A DNA stretch of 63,237 bases from Nitrospira sp. (lineage in GTDB: Bacteria; Nitrospirota; Nitrospiria; Nitrospirales; Nitrospiraceae): NCBI GenBank assembly GCA_019636875.1, contig JAHBWR010000009.1, forward strand, positions 1-63,237, written 5' to 3'. Below the pieces are notes generated by a model. It was not told where the DNA came from, searched no databases, and was given only the letters and a program-made list of their open reading frames with translations. Positions 44,953 through 53,774 of the stretch are shown in pieces. The stretch's first letter is position 1. Each line of letters starts with the position of its first letter. The position numbers and the translations under genes are program-made.

Positions 44953-47900
44953 ATGAAACGCGGGAATCGTACAGTTTGTGGGACCGTCGCGTTTGCGTTG
45001 GCGGGAAGCCTTGTTTGTGCCGGGGCAGGACAGGCTCAGACAATGGATCAGTACTACGCGGTTCCGCCATTCGTGAGCGACCAGGTCGCCCCAAACATTA
45101 TCTTGGTGCTGGACAATTCCGGGAGCATGAGCGGCCTCGGGTGCGATCTAAATGGCGACGGAGACTGCTCCGATTCAGCAGATCTTGATTTCCTGAATAC
45201 GAAGAAGTGGTCTGGGTACTTCGACTCACTCACCTGTTATACCTATGACACGAGTGACAACCGGTTCGAGCCAACGACAGTCAGAGCGACATTGGACGCC
45301 GCCTGCAGTTCTACTCAATGGGATGGGAATTATCTCAACTGGGCCACCTTCCGCCGATTTGACGCGCTCAAGAAAGCGATGATTGGAGGAGACTGTGTCG
45401 TCGCGCGAGCCGCCGATGGCACTTGCCCAGCAACCGGAAGTCCCGCGCTCAAGACGGTACGAGCACAGGCCAATGGTGTGAATACCGAGTCGGCGGTGGC
45501 CACGTACAACGGAGGAACAGGGCCCAGTACCTATGCCGGAAGAATTCCAACAGCTGACACAAGTGGGACCCCAAACAGTCTGTATATACACACCTCCTCT
45601 GCCTATTTCTGTGTGGAAAACGATAACTCGTTCAATAGCAATTGTGGTGATAGCTATAGCGTACGGAAATACGAACTCAAAATCGGCTACACCATCGAAC
45701 CGACCGGAACGATCCAGCAAATCGGTGCGCAGGCTCGATTTGGACTATTTGAGTTCAAACCGACAGGGGATGGTGCTCGCATGTTGGTGGGGGTTGGATC
45801 TCGTCAATCTATCGATTTTAGTGGGAGCACAGTCGAAACTTTCAATACAAACACGGCTGCCATGATCGACGCCGTCCAAGAATCCTTTCCCTCAACCTGG
45901 ACACCCCTTTCCGAATCGCTGTATGAGACGACTCGCTACATCGCACAAATCAATTCCACCTATCTGTCGTCGTCCTATGTGTATCCGATTGCCTTTTCGG
46001 GTGGGAATTCAAACGGTGTAGCCTTTCAGGGAAGCGGAGTGGGCTCGATTGGTGGCTCAGAAATTACGGCGCTTACTGGGGCCGAGACGTGTCCTTCCGG
46101 GTACATCACCAATGCCTGCGGGCGAGATCCCTATTTCTTTGGTAGCAACCACACGCCCGCCTGGGCGACGACCTCAACCAAGGTAGCCTGCTGCAAGACG
46201 TTCGTCATTCTCGTGACGGATGGAGAGCCGACGCAAGACACCAATATCCCGGCCGGATTGCAGGACTATGCTCACGGCCAGCACGGTCTTCACTGTATCG
46301 GAGGTAGCTCAACGATCCATACACCGAATGGAACGTGTAACACAAATAGCGCAACGCCAGCAGCCACTCTTCTCGGTGAGCACAAGACTGATTATGGGAG
46401 CAGCGGGAACCATTATCTGGACGACGTCGCCTATTGGGCTCATACGAATGACCTTCGGCCCTGCAATGGCACGGCTGATGGACAGATCCCCGTCTTGAAT
46501 GTGACCGGGCATTGCCTCCCAGGCCTCCAAAATATCACGGTCTACACGTTCTTCGCTTTCGGGAATATCGCGGGTCGAGAGATCCTCATGCATGCCGCAC
46601 AGCTCGGAGGGTTTGAGGATACCAACGGCAATAACATTCCCGACCTGGTCTCCGAATGGGATAAGGTCATCAATGCCACCGGTGCGCCAGGCAGCGACGG
46701 AATTCCGGACAACTATTTTGAGTCGTCCAACGTCGATGATTTGCAAGACCGCCTGATGGCTACCATTACCGCGATTCTGAGGAAAAGCGCGTCGGGTACC
46801 TCCATTTCAGTCCTTGCGACGTCTGCCACTGGAGAAGGGTCGATCTATCAAGCCTATTTCTTTACGAGCGACGTAGGTCAAGGCGGAGCGAATGTGAAGT
46901 GGACCGGATATACCCACGCTCTGTTCGTCGATGGGTTCGGGAATTTCAGGGAAGATACGAATCAGGACGGAAAGCTGACCTACGACCAGGATCTGATCGT
47001 GACCACTCGGTATGACAATAATCCTACGAGTCCGACCTACAAGAAGGTCCTGGTCGATAAGTTTGCAGACATCAGTCCTGCTGATGGGGTAGCAGATAGT
47101 ACGACACCCACCTTCACCGGTGACCTCAAGTCGATCAAGCCTATTTGGGAAGCCGGCAAAGAGCTCGCGAACGTGACCTCAGCGTCTCGCAAGATCCTAA
47201 CCTGGGTCGATACCAATAACGACGGAATTGTAGGTCCGACCGAGCAAATTGACTTCAGTAGCACGAATTGCCTCCTGCTTCGTGACTACTTGCGGTATGC
47301 CTTGGACACGTGTGTGGGCAGCACCAACGCCACGAATTTGATCAACTTCATACGCGGTGATGAGATTGCCGGTTTGCGAACCCGAATGCTTGAAGTCCCC
47401 GTCGGTAGCGGGACCTACAAGGTCTGGAGGCTGGGAGATCCGATCCACTCGACACCGACAGTCGTGGGTGCTCCAAAAGCACGCTACGACTTGGCGTTCG
47501 GCGATCCAACCTACACAGCGTTTTACGCGAAATATCGAAACAGGCGTCAAGTCGTCTATGTGGGTGCGAATGACGGGATGCTCCATGCCTTCAACGGAGG
47601 CTATTATCATAAGGGCGATGATCCTTCCACGACCTCTGACGTGGAACATGGCTGGTACACCAAGAATCCCACAGACAACTCCAGCGGGGCCGCGCTTGGT
47701 TCGGAGCTCTGGTCATTCATTCCACAGGAATTGTTGCCTCATCTTCAGTGGCTTGCCAGGGCGGACTACACGCACGTGTACTATGTCGATCTGAAACCGA
47801 CGATCGCTGAAGCGAGAATCTTCACACCCGATGCGGATCATCCTGGAGGCTGGGGAACTATCTTAATCGGTGGGTTCCGGATGGGCGGCAGTTGTGGAAA

Positions 47901-49284
47901 TTGTGCTGCTGGTTCGGGAGCACCACCGATGACGGTTACGATCGGAGGAGTTTCTCGGACGTTCTACAGTGCCTACTTTGCCTTGGATATTACCAACCCA
48001 GAGGTGGATCCAAAGTTGCTGTGGGTCTTTAGCGACAGCGGACTTGGGCTCACCACCAGCTATCCAGCTGTTGCTCGCATGAATCCCAAGACGGATAGCC
48101 CCATCGATCCGACCAATGAGAAGTGGTACGCCTTATTTGGGTCGGGACCGAACGGGTATAAGGCCGATCTCACTGCGGTGTCAGCCCAGACTGCAAAACT
48201 TTATACCGTAGATCTGAAAAACGGACCAAAGTTATCCGCGGGTGGGAGTTTAACGACGATGCCTATCGGCACCTGGCAATCCTTCATGGGGCATATTGTC
48301 GCGGTCGATAAGGATTCAGACTGGAGGACCGACGTAGCGTACTCGGTACGAACGATCCACGATGGGGCTCTCCCGTGGAGAGGGAAACTCTATCGACTTA
48401 CCATGGGCTGTCCAACTGCACCCTGTGATCCGAATACGTGGGGCATCAATAACGGAGGAACTCGGACTCCGACGGAAGTGATCGATACGTTCTACGACGC
48501 GGCTAGCGGAACAACAATAGAAGTCGGTCCCTCTGCGTCCGCTCCAACTGTGACCCTAGACGATACCGAGAAAATGTGGGTCTTTTTTGGAACAGGTCGC
48601 TACTTCAGCAATGCAGATAAGGTGGATAATACCCTTCAACGGCTCTTTGGGATCAAAGATTCTGTCATGAGCAATACCTGTACTCAAACCTCGACGACGA
48701 ATTGCCAGGACGATGATCTCGTGGATGTCACCAACGCGGTGATTTGCATCGTCTGTAGCGGCAGCACCAATCAGGTGACCGATCCGACGAATCCTGGTGT
48801 CACCAGCTTCAATGGCACTGGCACCACATCGATGATCGGCCTGGTTGCCTCGAAGGATGGCTGGCGTGTGACAATGCCGGGGACGGTCAACATCACCGAT
48901 CCTGTGACACTTGTGACCACGAATTATTCAGCTGAACGTTCCGTGGTCAATCCGACTTTGGTGGCCGGAACCGTCTTCTTCCCGACATTCGCTCCCGCGA
49001 ACGATTTCTGTGCCTCGGACGGGGCAAGCTATCTCTATGCACTCTTCTATAAAACGGGAACGGCGTCGACGGCTCCCGTCATTGGGACAACGACATCCGG
49101 CAGCAATACAAACGTGAACGCCAAGACTTCGTTAGGAACTGGATTGGCATCCAGCGGAACGATCCATTGCGGTCAAGGGTGTAGCTACAACGTGCAGATG
49201 TCTACCGGCGCCTTTACACAGGGCGATGTGAAACTGGAAGGCAATTACAGCCGCTATGTGAGCTGGGTACACCAGCGGGATTAG
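44953..49284 (+). CDS. pilY1: PilY1-like pilus tip adhesin with von Willebrand A domain
   Basis: Protein of 1443 residues with a signal peptide (about 1-29). A VWA domain begins near residue 48, with the MIDAS motif D54-N-S56-G-S58. Directly after it comes an Asp-rich insertion (DLNGDGDCSD, residues 65-74). Two more EF-hand-like loops are seen at D668 (DTNQDGKLTYDQD) and D753 (DTNNDGIVGPTE). The C-terminal half is the PilC/PilY1 propeller (VVYVGANDGMLHAFNGG, MWVFFGTGRYF). It is thought to cap the pilus, help assembly, and bind calcium and surfaces. GGAGGGTGCG precedes the ATG at 44953. The many Cys are presumably disulfide-bonded. Confidence 0.92.
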   Translation: MKRGNRTVCGTVAFALAGSLVCAGAGQAQTMDQYYAVPPFVSDQVAPNIILVLDNSGSMSGLGCDLNGDGDCSDSADLDFLNTKKWSGYFDSLTCYTYDTSDNRFEPTTVRATLDAACSSTQWDGNYLNWATFRRFDALKKAMIGGDCVVARAADGTCPATGSPALKTVRAQANGVNTESAVATYNGGTGPSTYAGRIPTADTSGTPNSLYIHTSSAYFCVENDNSFNSNCGDSYSVRKYELKIGYTIEPTGTIQQIGAQARFGLFEFKPTGDGARMLVGVGSRQSIDFSGSTVETFNTNTAAMIDAVQESFPSTWTPLSESLYETTRYIAQINSTYLSSSYVYPIAFSGGNSNGVAFQGSGVGSIGGSEITALTGAETCPSGYITNACGRDPYFFGSNHTPAWATTSTKVACCKTFVILVTDGEPTQDTNIPAGLQDYAHGQHGLHCIGGSSTIHTPNGTCNTNSATPAATLLGEHKTDYGSSGNHYLDDVAYWAHTNDLRPCNGTADGQIPVLNVTGHCLPGLQNITVYTFFAFGNIAGREILMHAAQLGGFEDTNGNNIPDLVSEWDKVINATGAPGSDGIPDNYFESSNVDDLQDRLMATITAILRKSASGTSISVLATSATGEGSIYQAYFFTSDVGQGGANVKWTGYTHALFVDGFGNFREDTNQDGKLTYDQDLIVTTRYDNNPTSPTYKKVLVDKFADISPADGVADSTTPTFTGDLKSIKPIWEAGKELANVTSASRKILTWVDTNNDGIVGPTEQIDFSSTNCLLLRDYLRYALDTCVGSTNATNLINFIRGDEIAGLRTRMLEVPVGSGTYKVWRLGDPIHSTPTVVGAPKARYDLAFGDPTYTAFYAKYRNRRQVVYVGANDGMLHAFNGGYYHKGDDPSTTSDVEHGWYTKNPTDNSSGAALGSELWSFIPQELLPHLQWLARADYTHVYYVDLKPTIAEARIFTPDADHPGGWGTILIGGFRMGGSCGNCAAGSGAPPMTVTIGGVSRTFYSAYFALDITNPEVDPKLLWVFSDSGLGLTTSYPAVARMNPKTDSPIDPTNEKWYALFGSGPNGYKADLTAVSAQTAKLYTVDLKNGPKLSAGGSLTTMPIGTWQSFMGHIVAVDKDSDWRTDVAYSVRTIHDGALPWRGKLYRLTMGCPTAPCDPNTWGINNGGTRTPTEVIDTFYDAASGTTIEVGPSASAPTVTLDDTEKMWVFFGTGRYFSNADKVDNTLQRLFGIKDSVMSNTCTQTSTTNCQDDDLVDVTNAVICIVCSGSTNQVTDPTNPGVTSFNGTGTTSMIGLVASKDGWRVTMPGTVNITDPVTLVTTNYSAERSVVNPTLVAGTVFFPTFAPANDFCASDGASYLYALFYKTGTASTAPVIGTTTSGSNTNVNAKTSLGTGLASSGTIHCGQGCSYNVQMSTGAFTQGDVKLEGNYSRYVSWVHQRD

Positions 49285-49325
49285 GTATATGGAGTTGTAA
49301 ACTGGAGCCGCGAATTGACGAGAGT

Positions 49326-50297
49326 ATGAGGAACCGTAAAGGCGATGTCTTTAAAGTCTGGTTGCCGCTACTGGGGGTTACCCTCTGTTTCGCCTGTACT
49401 GACGGGGAGGTGACCGAAGGGACTGCTCCGGTCTCCCGGTCTTCAAGTAATCGACCGCCGGTTGTCACCACTGCGGTGATTGTGAATACGCCGCTTTCTC
49501 AATCAACCCCCGCTGCCGTGCAGATTCAGTCTGAGGATCCTGAGCGGGAAGCCGTCTCCTTTCACTATCAATGGTATGTGGATCATACGCCAATTGCTGG
49601 CCAAACGAGTGCAACGTTGCCGCCTGAGTTTTTTAGACGAGGGCAAACGGTGTTTGTAGAGATCATACCAACGGACGGCACGAGCAAAGGGCAACCGTAT
49701 CGAACGGCAGGCGTTGTCGTCGGAAATACTTCACCGAGAATAACGGCAGTTTCACTTGTGCCCCAGACCGCCCGAGTCGGCGATAAGATAGAAGCACGAG
49801 TGGAGGCGAGTGATCCGGAGCATGACCGTGTCGATCTCATCTATAAATGGTATCGCAATGACACGCTGATCAAGGAGGGGGAAGACCCCTTTCTCGATAC
49901 AGTCGGATTTTCCTCTCCCGACCAGGTTGCGGTTGAAGTAACGGCCAGTGACCCTACCGGCTCGGCAAGTTCCTTGAAGTCTGAATCTATTGCCTTAGGG
50001 AACAGTGGTCCAATGATCGTCTCAACCCCTCCGACCAAGGCCGTCCAAGAGCGTTTTGACTACTCGGTGAAAGCGCTCGATCCAGACGGGGATCCGTTAA
50101 CCTATCACTTGGAGATGGCTCCCCCCGGTATGACGATTAGTTCAGACACTGGTCATATCGGGTGGCAGATCCCAACGGATCAAGAGGGAACCTTTCATGT
50201 CAGAGTTGTTGCGAAAGACGGACGTGGAGGTCTCGCAACACAGGAATTCGACGTGACGCTCTCTGCGACAACTACACCTGCCCCCCGCGGAGCCTAA
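49326..50297 (+). CDS. Exported protein with cadherin/Ig-like repeats, linked to PilY1
   Basis: Protein of 323 residues. A hydrophobic N-terminal signal ends at LCFAC, a possible but imperfect lipobox with Cys24. Three repeats of about 90 residues follow: about 45-130, 135-225 and 235-318. The repeats carry DP(E)-x-(D/E) signatures such as SEDPEREAVSFHYQWYVD and ASDPEHDRVDLIYKWYRND (each cut), and the last looks like a He_PIG/dystroglycan cadherin-like domain (ALDPDGDPLTYHL). Such domains often bind calcium. It follows PilY1 by 41 bases and may be an accessory surface protein of the pilus; no characterised homologue is recognised. Confidence 0.7.
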   Translation: MRNRKGDVFKVWLPLLGVTLCFACTDGEVTEGTAPVSRSSSNRPPVVTTAVIVNTPLSQSTPAAVQIQSEDPEREAVSFHYQWYVDHTPIAGQTSATLPPEFFRRGQTVFVEIIPTDGTSKGQPYRTAGVVVGNTSPRITAVSLVPQTARVGDKIEARVEASDPEHDRVDLIYKWYRNDTLIKEGEDPFLDTVGFSSPDQVAVEVTASDPTGSASSLKSESIALGNSGPMIVSTPPTKAVQERFDYSVKALDPDGDPLTYHLEMAPPGMTISSDTGHIGWQIPTDQEGTFHVRVVAKDGRGGLATQEFDVTLSATTTPAPRGA

Positions 50298-50390
50298 CGG
50301 TTGGCTCAGGATTTTTCATCTGCTTGTCTCGTCCATTTCTTGTCTGTTACACTGGAACCAGTTATGTAGGAGGGAGACCAACCACAACTC

Positions 50391-51458
50391 GTGCGTAAGC
50401 TTAAATTACGAGAGGGCACCAACACCGCTGTCCTGTTCGGTCATCATGACCGACATCTCAAGTTGATCGAAGAGGAGTTGGGTGTACGGCTTTCCGCACG
50501 TGGCGAAGAACTTACCTTGGATGGCCTTCCCGAGGCCGTTCGTCAAGCTGAACGATTCCTCATCGAGCTCGCCGCCCTCACCAATGAGGGCGTTACGTTA
50601 CAAGCTGACGATGTGACCCATGCGCTCGGCGCCTTACGCCGGACTCCCGAAGCACCGCTCCGAGATGTGCTGGGTAAATCGGCCATGGTGGTCACCAAAA
50701 AGCGCTTCGTCGGTCCCAAATCTCCGACTCAAAAGGCATACCTTGAGGCGATCGAACAACACGACATCGTTATTGCTATTGGTCCAGCTGGGACGGGAAA
50801 AACGTATCTCGCCATGGCTATGGCTGTGAGCGCGTTGATGAACAAGGAGGTGAGCCGAATCATTCTTGCCAGGCCCGCAGTCGAAGCAGGCGAGAAACTC
50901 GGCTTCCTTCCGGGTGACATCTACGAAAAGGTGAATCCCTATCTGCGACCGCTGTATGACGCGCTGTTTGATATGATGGATATGGAACGGGCCAATCGTC
51001 TGATTGAGAGAGGTGACATCGAAATTGCGCCGCTGGCGTTCATGCGCGGGAGAACGTTGAACGATTCGTTTGTGATTCTCGATGAGGCGCAAAACGCGAC
51101 GGCCGAACAGATGAAAATGTTCCTTACTCGGTTGGGATTCCATTCGAAGGTGGTCGTCACCGGCGATATCACACAGGTCGATCTTCCTAATGACCGAGTG
51201 TCTGGCCTTATACAAGTGAAGGAGATTTTGCGCGATATCGAAGGGATCTCGTTCATCTACTTCGACGAGAAAGATGTCGTGAGGCATCGCCTCGTTCAAG
51301 ACATCATCAAGGCCTACGATCGCCATCAGGCGGTGAATGCTCCTGAATCCCACGAGACCCGCGAACCGCTCTCACCTCCTAAACGCCAACCTTCAATTTC
51401 ACGCAAGTCGACTCCAGTCGAGTTGCCGCCTGTCGGCCACGCAGGACGTTCTCATTAA
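50391..51458 (+). CDS. phoH: PhoH-family ATPase
   Basis: Protein of 355 residues starting with GTG. An N-terminal KH-like part (about 1-90) precedes the PhoH ATPase with Walker A GPAGTGKTYLA (about 128-138), GEKLGFLPGD, and Walker B SFVILDEAQNAT. It may act with YbeY in RNA metabolism. The C-terminal tail of about 45 residues is polar and rich in Pro and Ser. The stop codon overlaps the ybeY start (TAATG). Confidence 0.92.
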   Translation: MRKLKLREGTNTAVLFGHHDRHLKLIEEELGVRLSARGEELTLDGLPEAVRQAERFLIELAALTNEGVTLQADDVTHALGALRRTPEAPLRDVLGKSAMVVTKKRFVGPKSPTQKAYLEAIEQHDIVIAIGPAGTGKTYLAMAMAVSALMNKEVSRIILARPAVEAGEKLGFLPGDIYEKVNPYLRPLYDALFDMMDMERANRLIERGDIEIAPLAFMRGRTLNDSFVILDEAQNATAEQMKMFLTRLGFHSKVVVTGDITQVDLPNDRVSGLIQVKEILRDIEGISFIYFDEKDVVRHRLVQDIIKAYDRHQAVNAPESHETREPLSPPKRQPSISRKSTPVELPPVGHAGRSH

Positions 51459-51952
51459 TGGCGGTGTATCTCAGGGTGAGGCTTGTGCAGCACACCGTCC
51501 GCCAATCTTCCTTTAAACATCTGGCTCAACGTATCTTGATGGCTGTCGGGGAGACGAAGTCGGAATTGAGTGTGGAATTGATAGGAGATGCTCGGATACG
51601 ACGACTGAATCGTGAATACCGCAAACAGGATCGAGCGACCGATGTGCTGGCATTCCCGATACGAGAAGCCATCATACCACAGGGGAAGTGCCCTACGACG
51701 AATATGCTGGGAGACGTGGTTATTTCACTGCCGACCGCAGTTCGCCAAGCTCAGGAGGTTGGACGATCGATCAATGTTGAACTGGCGACGCTCTTGATCC
51801 ATGGAGTGCTTCACCTCTGTGGATACGATCATGAGCGCAGTCCACGTGAAGCGGTGAGAATGGCACGTCGCGAGCGGAAAGTCCTTGAGATGATTTCTCC
51901 GGTGCCTCAATTGATCAGTTCTTCTCCTCAACGGCAAAGGAAGGTGTGCTGA
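51458..51952 (+). CDS. ybeY: Endoribonuclease YbeY
   Basis: Protein of 164 residues. The zinc motif H115-G-x2-H119-L-x-G-Y-D124-H125 is intact. YRKQDRATDVLAFP and LGDVVIS are further signatures. It acts in 16S rRNA 3' maturation and ribosome quality control. Co-translated with phoH. The next gene, ftsY, begins three bases later. Confidence 0.96.
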   Translation: MAVYLRVRLVQHTVRQSSFKHLAQRILMAVGETKSELSVELIGDARIRRLNREYRKQDRATDVLAFPIREAIIPQGKCPTTNMLGDVVISLPTAVRQAQEVGRSINVELATLLIHGVLHLCGYDHERSPREAVRMARRERKVLEMISPVPQLISSSPQRQRKVC

Positions 51953-51954
51953 CG

Positions 51955-52890
51955 ATGGGGTGGTTCCAACGACTCAGCGATGGGTTGGGCAAGACACGCA
52001 ATGTCATGCAACAGTCGGTTGATCGATTCCTTGGGCGCACGCCGGATCAAGAGGTTCTCGAAGAGCTTGAAGCCGCATTGCTCACTGCCGATCTTGGCGC
52101 TCGGGTCGTTGATCGGCTTATTCGACAGATCAACGAAGAAACACGAGGAGCTGAGGCGCAAACTCCGGAAGGGCTACAGAATGTGCTGAGTCGGTCACTT
52201 TACAGCATCCTGAAACCTGTCTCTGGCTCCACGATTGATCAACTCATAAACGACGGCCCAAAGCCATTTGTTGTGTTAGTCGTTGGAGTCAATGGTGTTG
52301 GAAAAACGACGACGATCGCCAAGATGGCGCAACGAATGCGACAGGCGGGACGTCGACCATTGCTCGTTGCCGGTGATACTTTTCGGGCAGCTGCTATTGA
52401 GCAACTGCAAGTCTGGGGAGATCGAATCGGCGCTGAAGTCATTCGTCAACGACACGGCGCCGATCCTGCAGCCGTCGCGTTTGATGGAATTGTTGCGGCC
52501 AAGGCTCGAAAGATCGACGTCGTCCTGATCGACACTGCCGGGCGGCTGCATACGAAATCAAACCTCATGGATGAGCTACGGAAAGTAAAGCGAGTAATCG
52601 CTCAGGAATTGCCTGGAGCACCGCATGAAGTACTGTTGGTCTTAGATGCCACACTCGGACAAAATGCCTTAGGTCAAGCTCGACAGTTTCATGAAGCGAT
52701 GGGAGTTACAGGCCTTGCGTTGACGAAGCTGGACGGGACCGCTCGGGGGGGCATTGTCGTGGCGATCGCCGATGAGCTGAAACTTCCTCTCCGGTTGGTC
52801 GGTGTAGGAGAAGCCGCTGAAGACTTGCAGGACTTCAATGCCGAAGCATTCGTGGCGGCTTTGTTTGGGCGGCGCACCGCTCCCCTATAA
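51955..52890 (+). CDS. ftsY: Signal recognition particle receptor FtsY
   Basis: Protein of 311 residues, the short form without the acidic A domain of E. coli FtsY. An N-terminal helical N domain (about 1-85) precedes the GTPase G domain with GVNGVGKTTTIAKMA, DTFRAAAIEQL, DTAGRLHT and TKLDGTARGG. It delivers SRP-bound ribosomes to the Sec translocon at the inner membrane. AAGGAAGGTGTGCTGACG precedes the ATG at 51955. Confidence 0.95.
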   Translation: MGWFQRLSDGLGKTRNVMQQSVDRFLGRTPDQEVLEELEAALLTADLGARVVDRLIRQINEETRGAEAQTPEGLQNVLSRSLYSILKPVSGSTIDQLINDGPKPFVVLVVGVNGVGKTTTIAKMAQRMRQAGRRPLLVAGDTFRAAAIEQLQVWGDRIGAEVIRQRHGADPAAVAFDGIVAAKARKIDVVLIDTAGRLHTKSNLMDELRKVKRVIAQELPGAPHEVLLVLDATLGQNALGQARQFHEAMGVTGLALTKLDGTARGGIVVAIADELKLPLRLVGVGEAAEDLQDFNAEAFVAALFGRRTAPL

Positions 52891-52978
52891 ACCACGCATT
52901 TCCTTCTCTTATCCTTCGCCTCGTGCTACCCTTTTGTGAAGGCGAGCGATGCGTCGCAATTAATGAAGGTGTGGTGCA

Positions 52979-53764
52979 ATGATCAAGCTCTTGATCGTAG
53001 ACGATGACCAGATGAATTGTGATCTCCTACAGAATGTGTTTACCAGACAAGGGTATCATGTCATCACGGCGACCAGTGGCCGAGAAGGGCTTCGACTGTT
53101 CCGCACCGCCAGTCCTCGCGTCACCCTCTTGGATTTGCGAATGCCGGAAATGGACGGACTCACAGTCTTGAAAGAAATTCGAGCGATCGACCCCCATGCG
53201 CCTGTGATTATCCTGGGAGGCGGAGCGACTGAAACCCAGGAGAATCAGGCGCGAGCCCTGCGGGCGACCGACTTTATCAGGAAAGGACTGTCGCTCGATG
53301 TTCTTGTTGAGGCCGTGAATCGAATCACGCAGGTGTCGATGCAATCGGCGGTTACCTCATCCGCATCCGGTATCGGGCCATCGATTCAGCAAATTGATGA
53401 GTCGGTCTTGGTGGTCGATGACGAGCCTCTCGTATGCGATCTCCTCGTCAGATTCCTGAGTCTCCGAGGGTATCGAGCCTTTGGCGTAAACGATGGGCGA
53501 GAGGCACTCCGAATCGTAGGTGATACGCCGCCGGATGCCATCTTGCTCGACATGATCATGCCTGGGATGGCCGGGATCGATGTGCTTCGTGCACTGCGTG
53601 AGAAAGAATATCCCGGGGGGATCATCATCATGTCGGGGAGCCAAAGCGAGGAATTGCTTGAAGAGGCCTGGAACCTAGGGCCACAAGAAATTCTCCTAAA
53701 ACCGATTGATCTCGACCGCCTTTTGACAGTGATCCAGCTTGTACTCGTGTGCCGCGAGTGTTAA
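52979..53764 (+). CDS. Tandem-receiver response regulator without output domain
   Basis: Protein of 261 residues made of two receiver domains (about 2-120 and 140-258). Both keep the acidic pair (VDDDQ and VDDEP) and the phospho-acceptor Asp (LLDLRMPEMDG and LLDMIMPGMAG), and the Lys (FIRKG and LLKPID). In the first the usual Thr/Ser-Ala of the signalling strand is replaced by Gly (IILGGGATE); in the second it is IIMSGSQ. No DNA-binding or enzymatic output exists, so it acts by protein contact, or as a phosphate sink or relay. No histidine kinase is adjacent. Confidence 0.9.
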   Translation: MIKLLIVDDDQMNCDLLQNVFTRQGYHVITATSGREGLRLFRTASPRVTLLDLRMPEMDGLTVLKEIRAIDPHAPVIILGGGATETQENQARALRATDFIRKGLSLDVLVEAVNRITQVSMQSAVTSSASGIGPSIQQIDESVLVVDDEPLVCDLLVRFLSLRGYRAFGVNDGREALRIVGDTPPDAILLDMIMPGMAGIDVLRALREKEYPGGIIIMSGSQSEELLEEAWNLGPQEILLKPIDLDRLLTVIQLVLVCREC

Positions 53765-53774
53765 AAGTTTTCTG

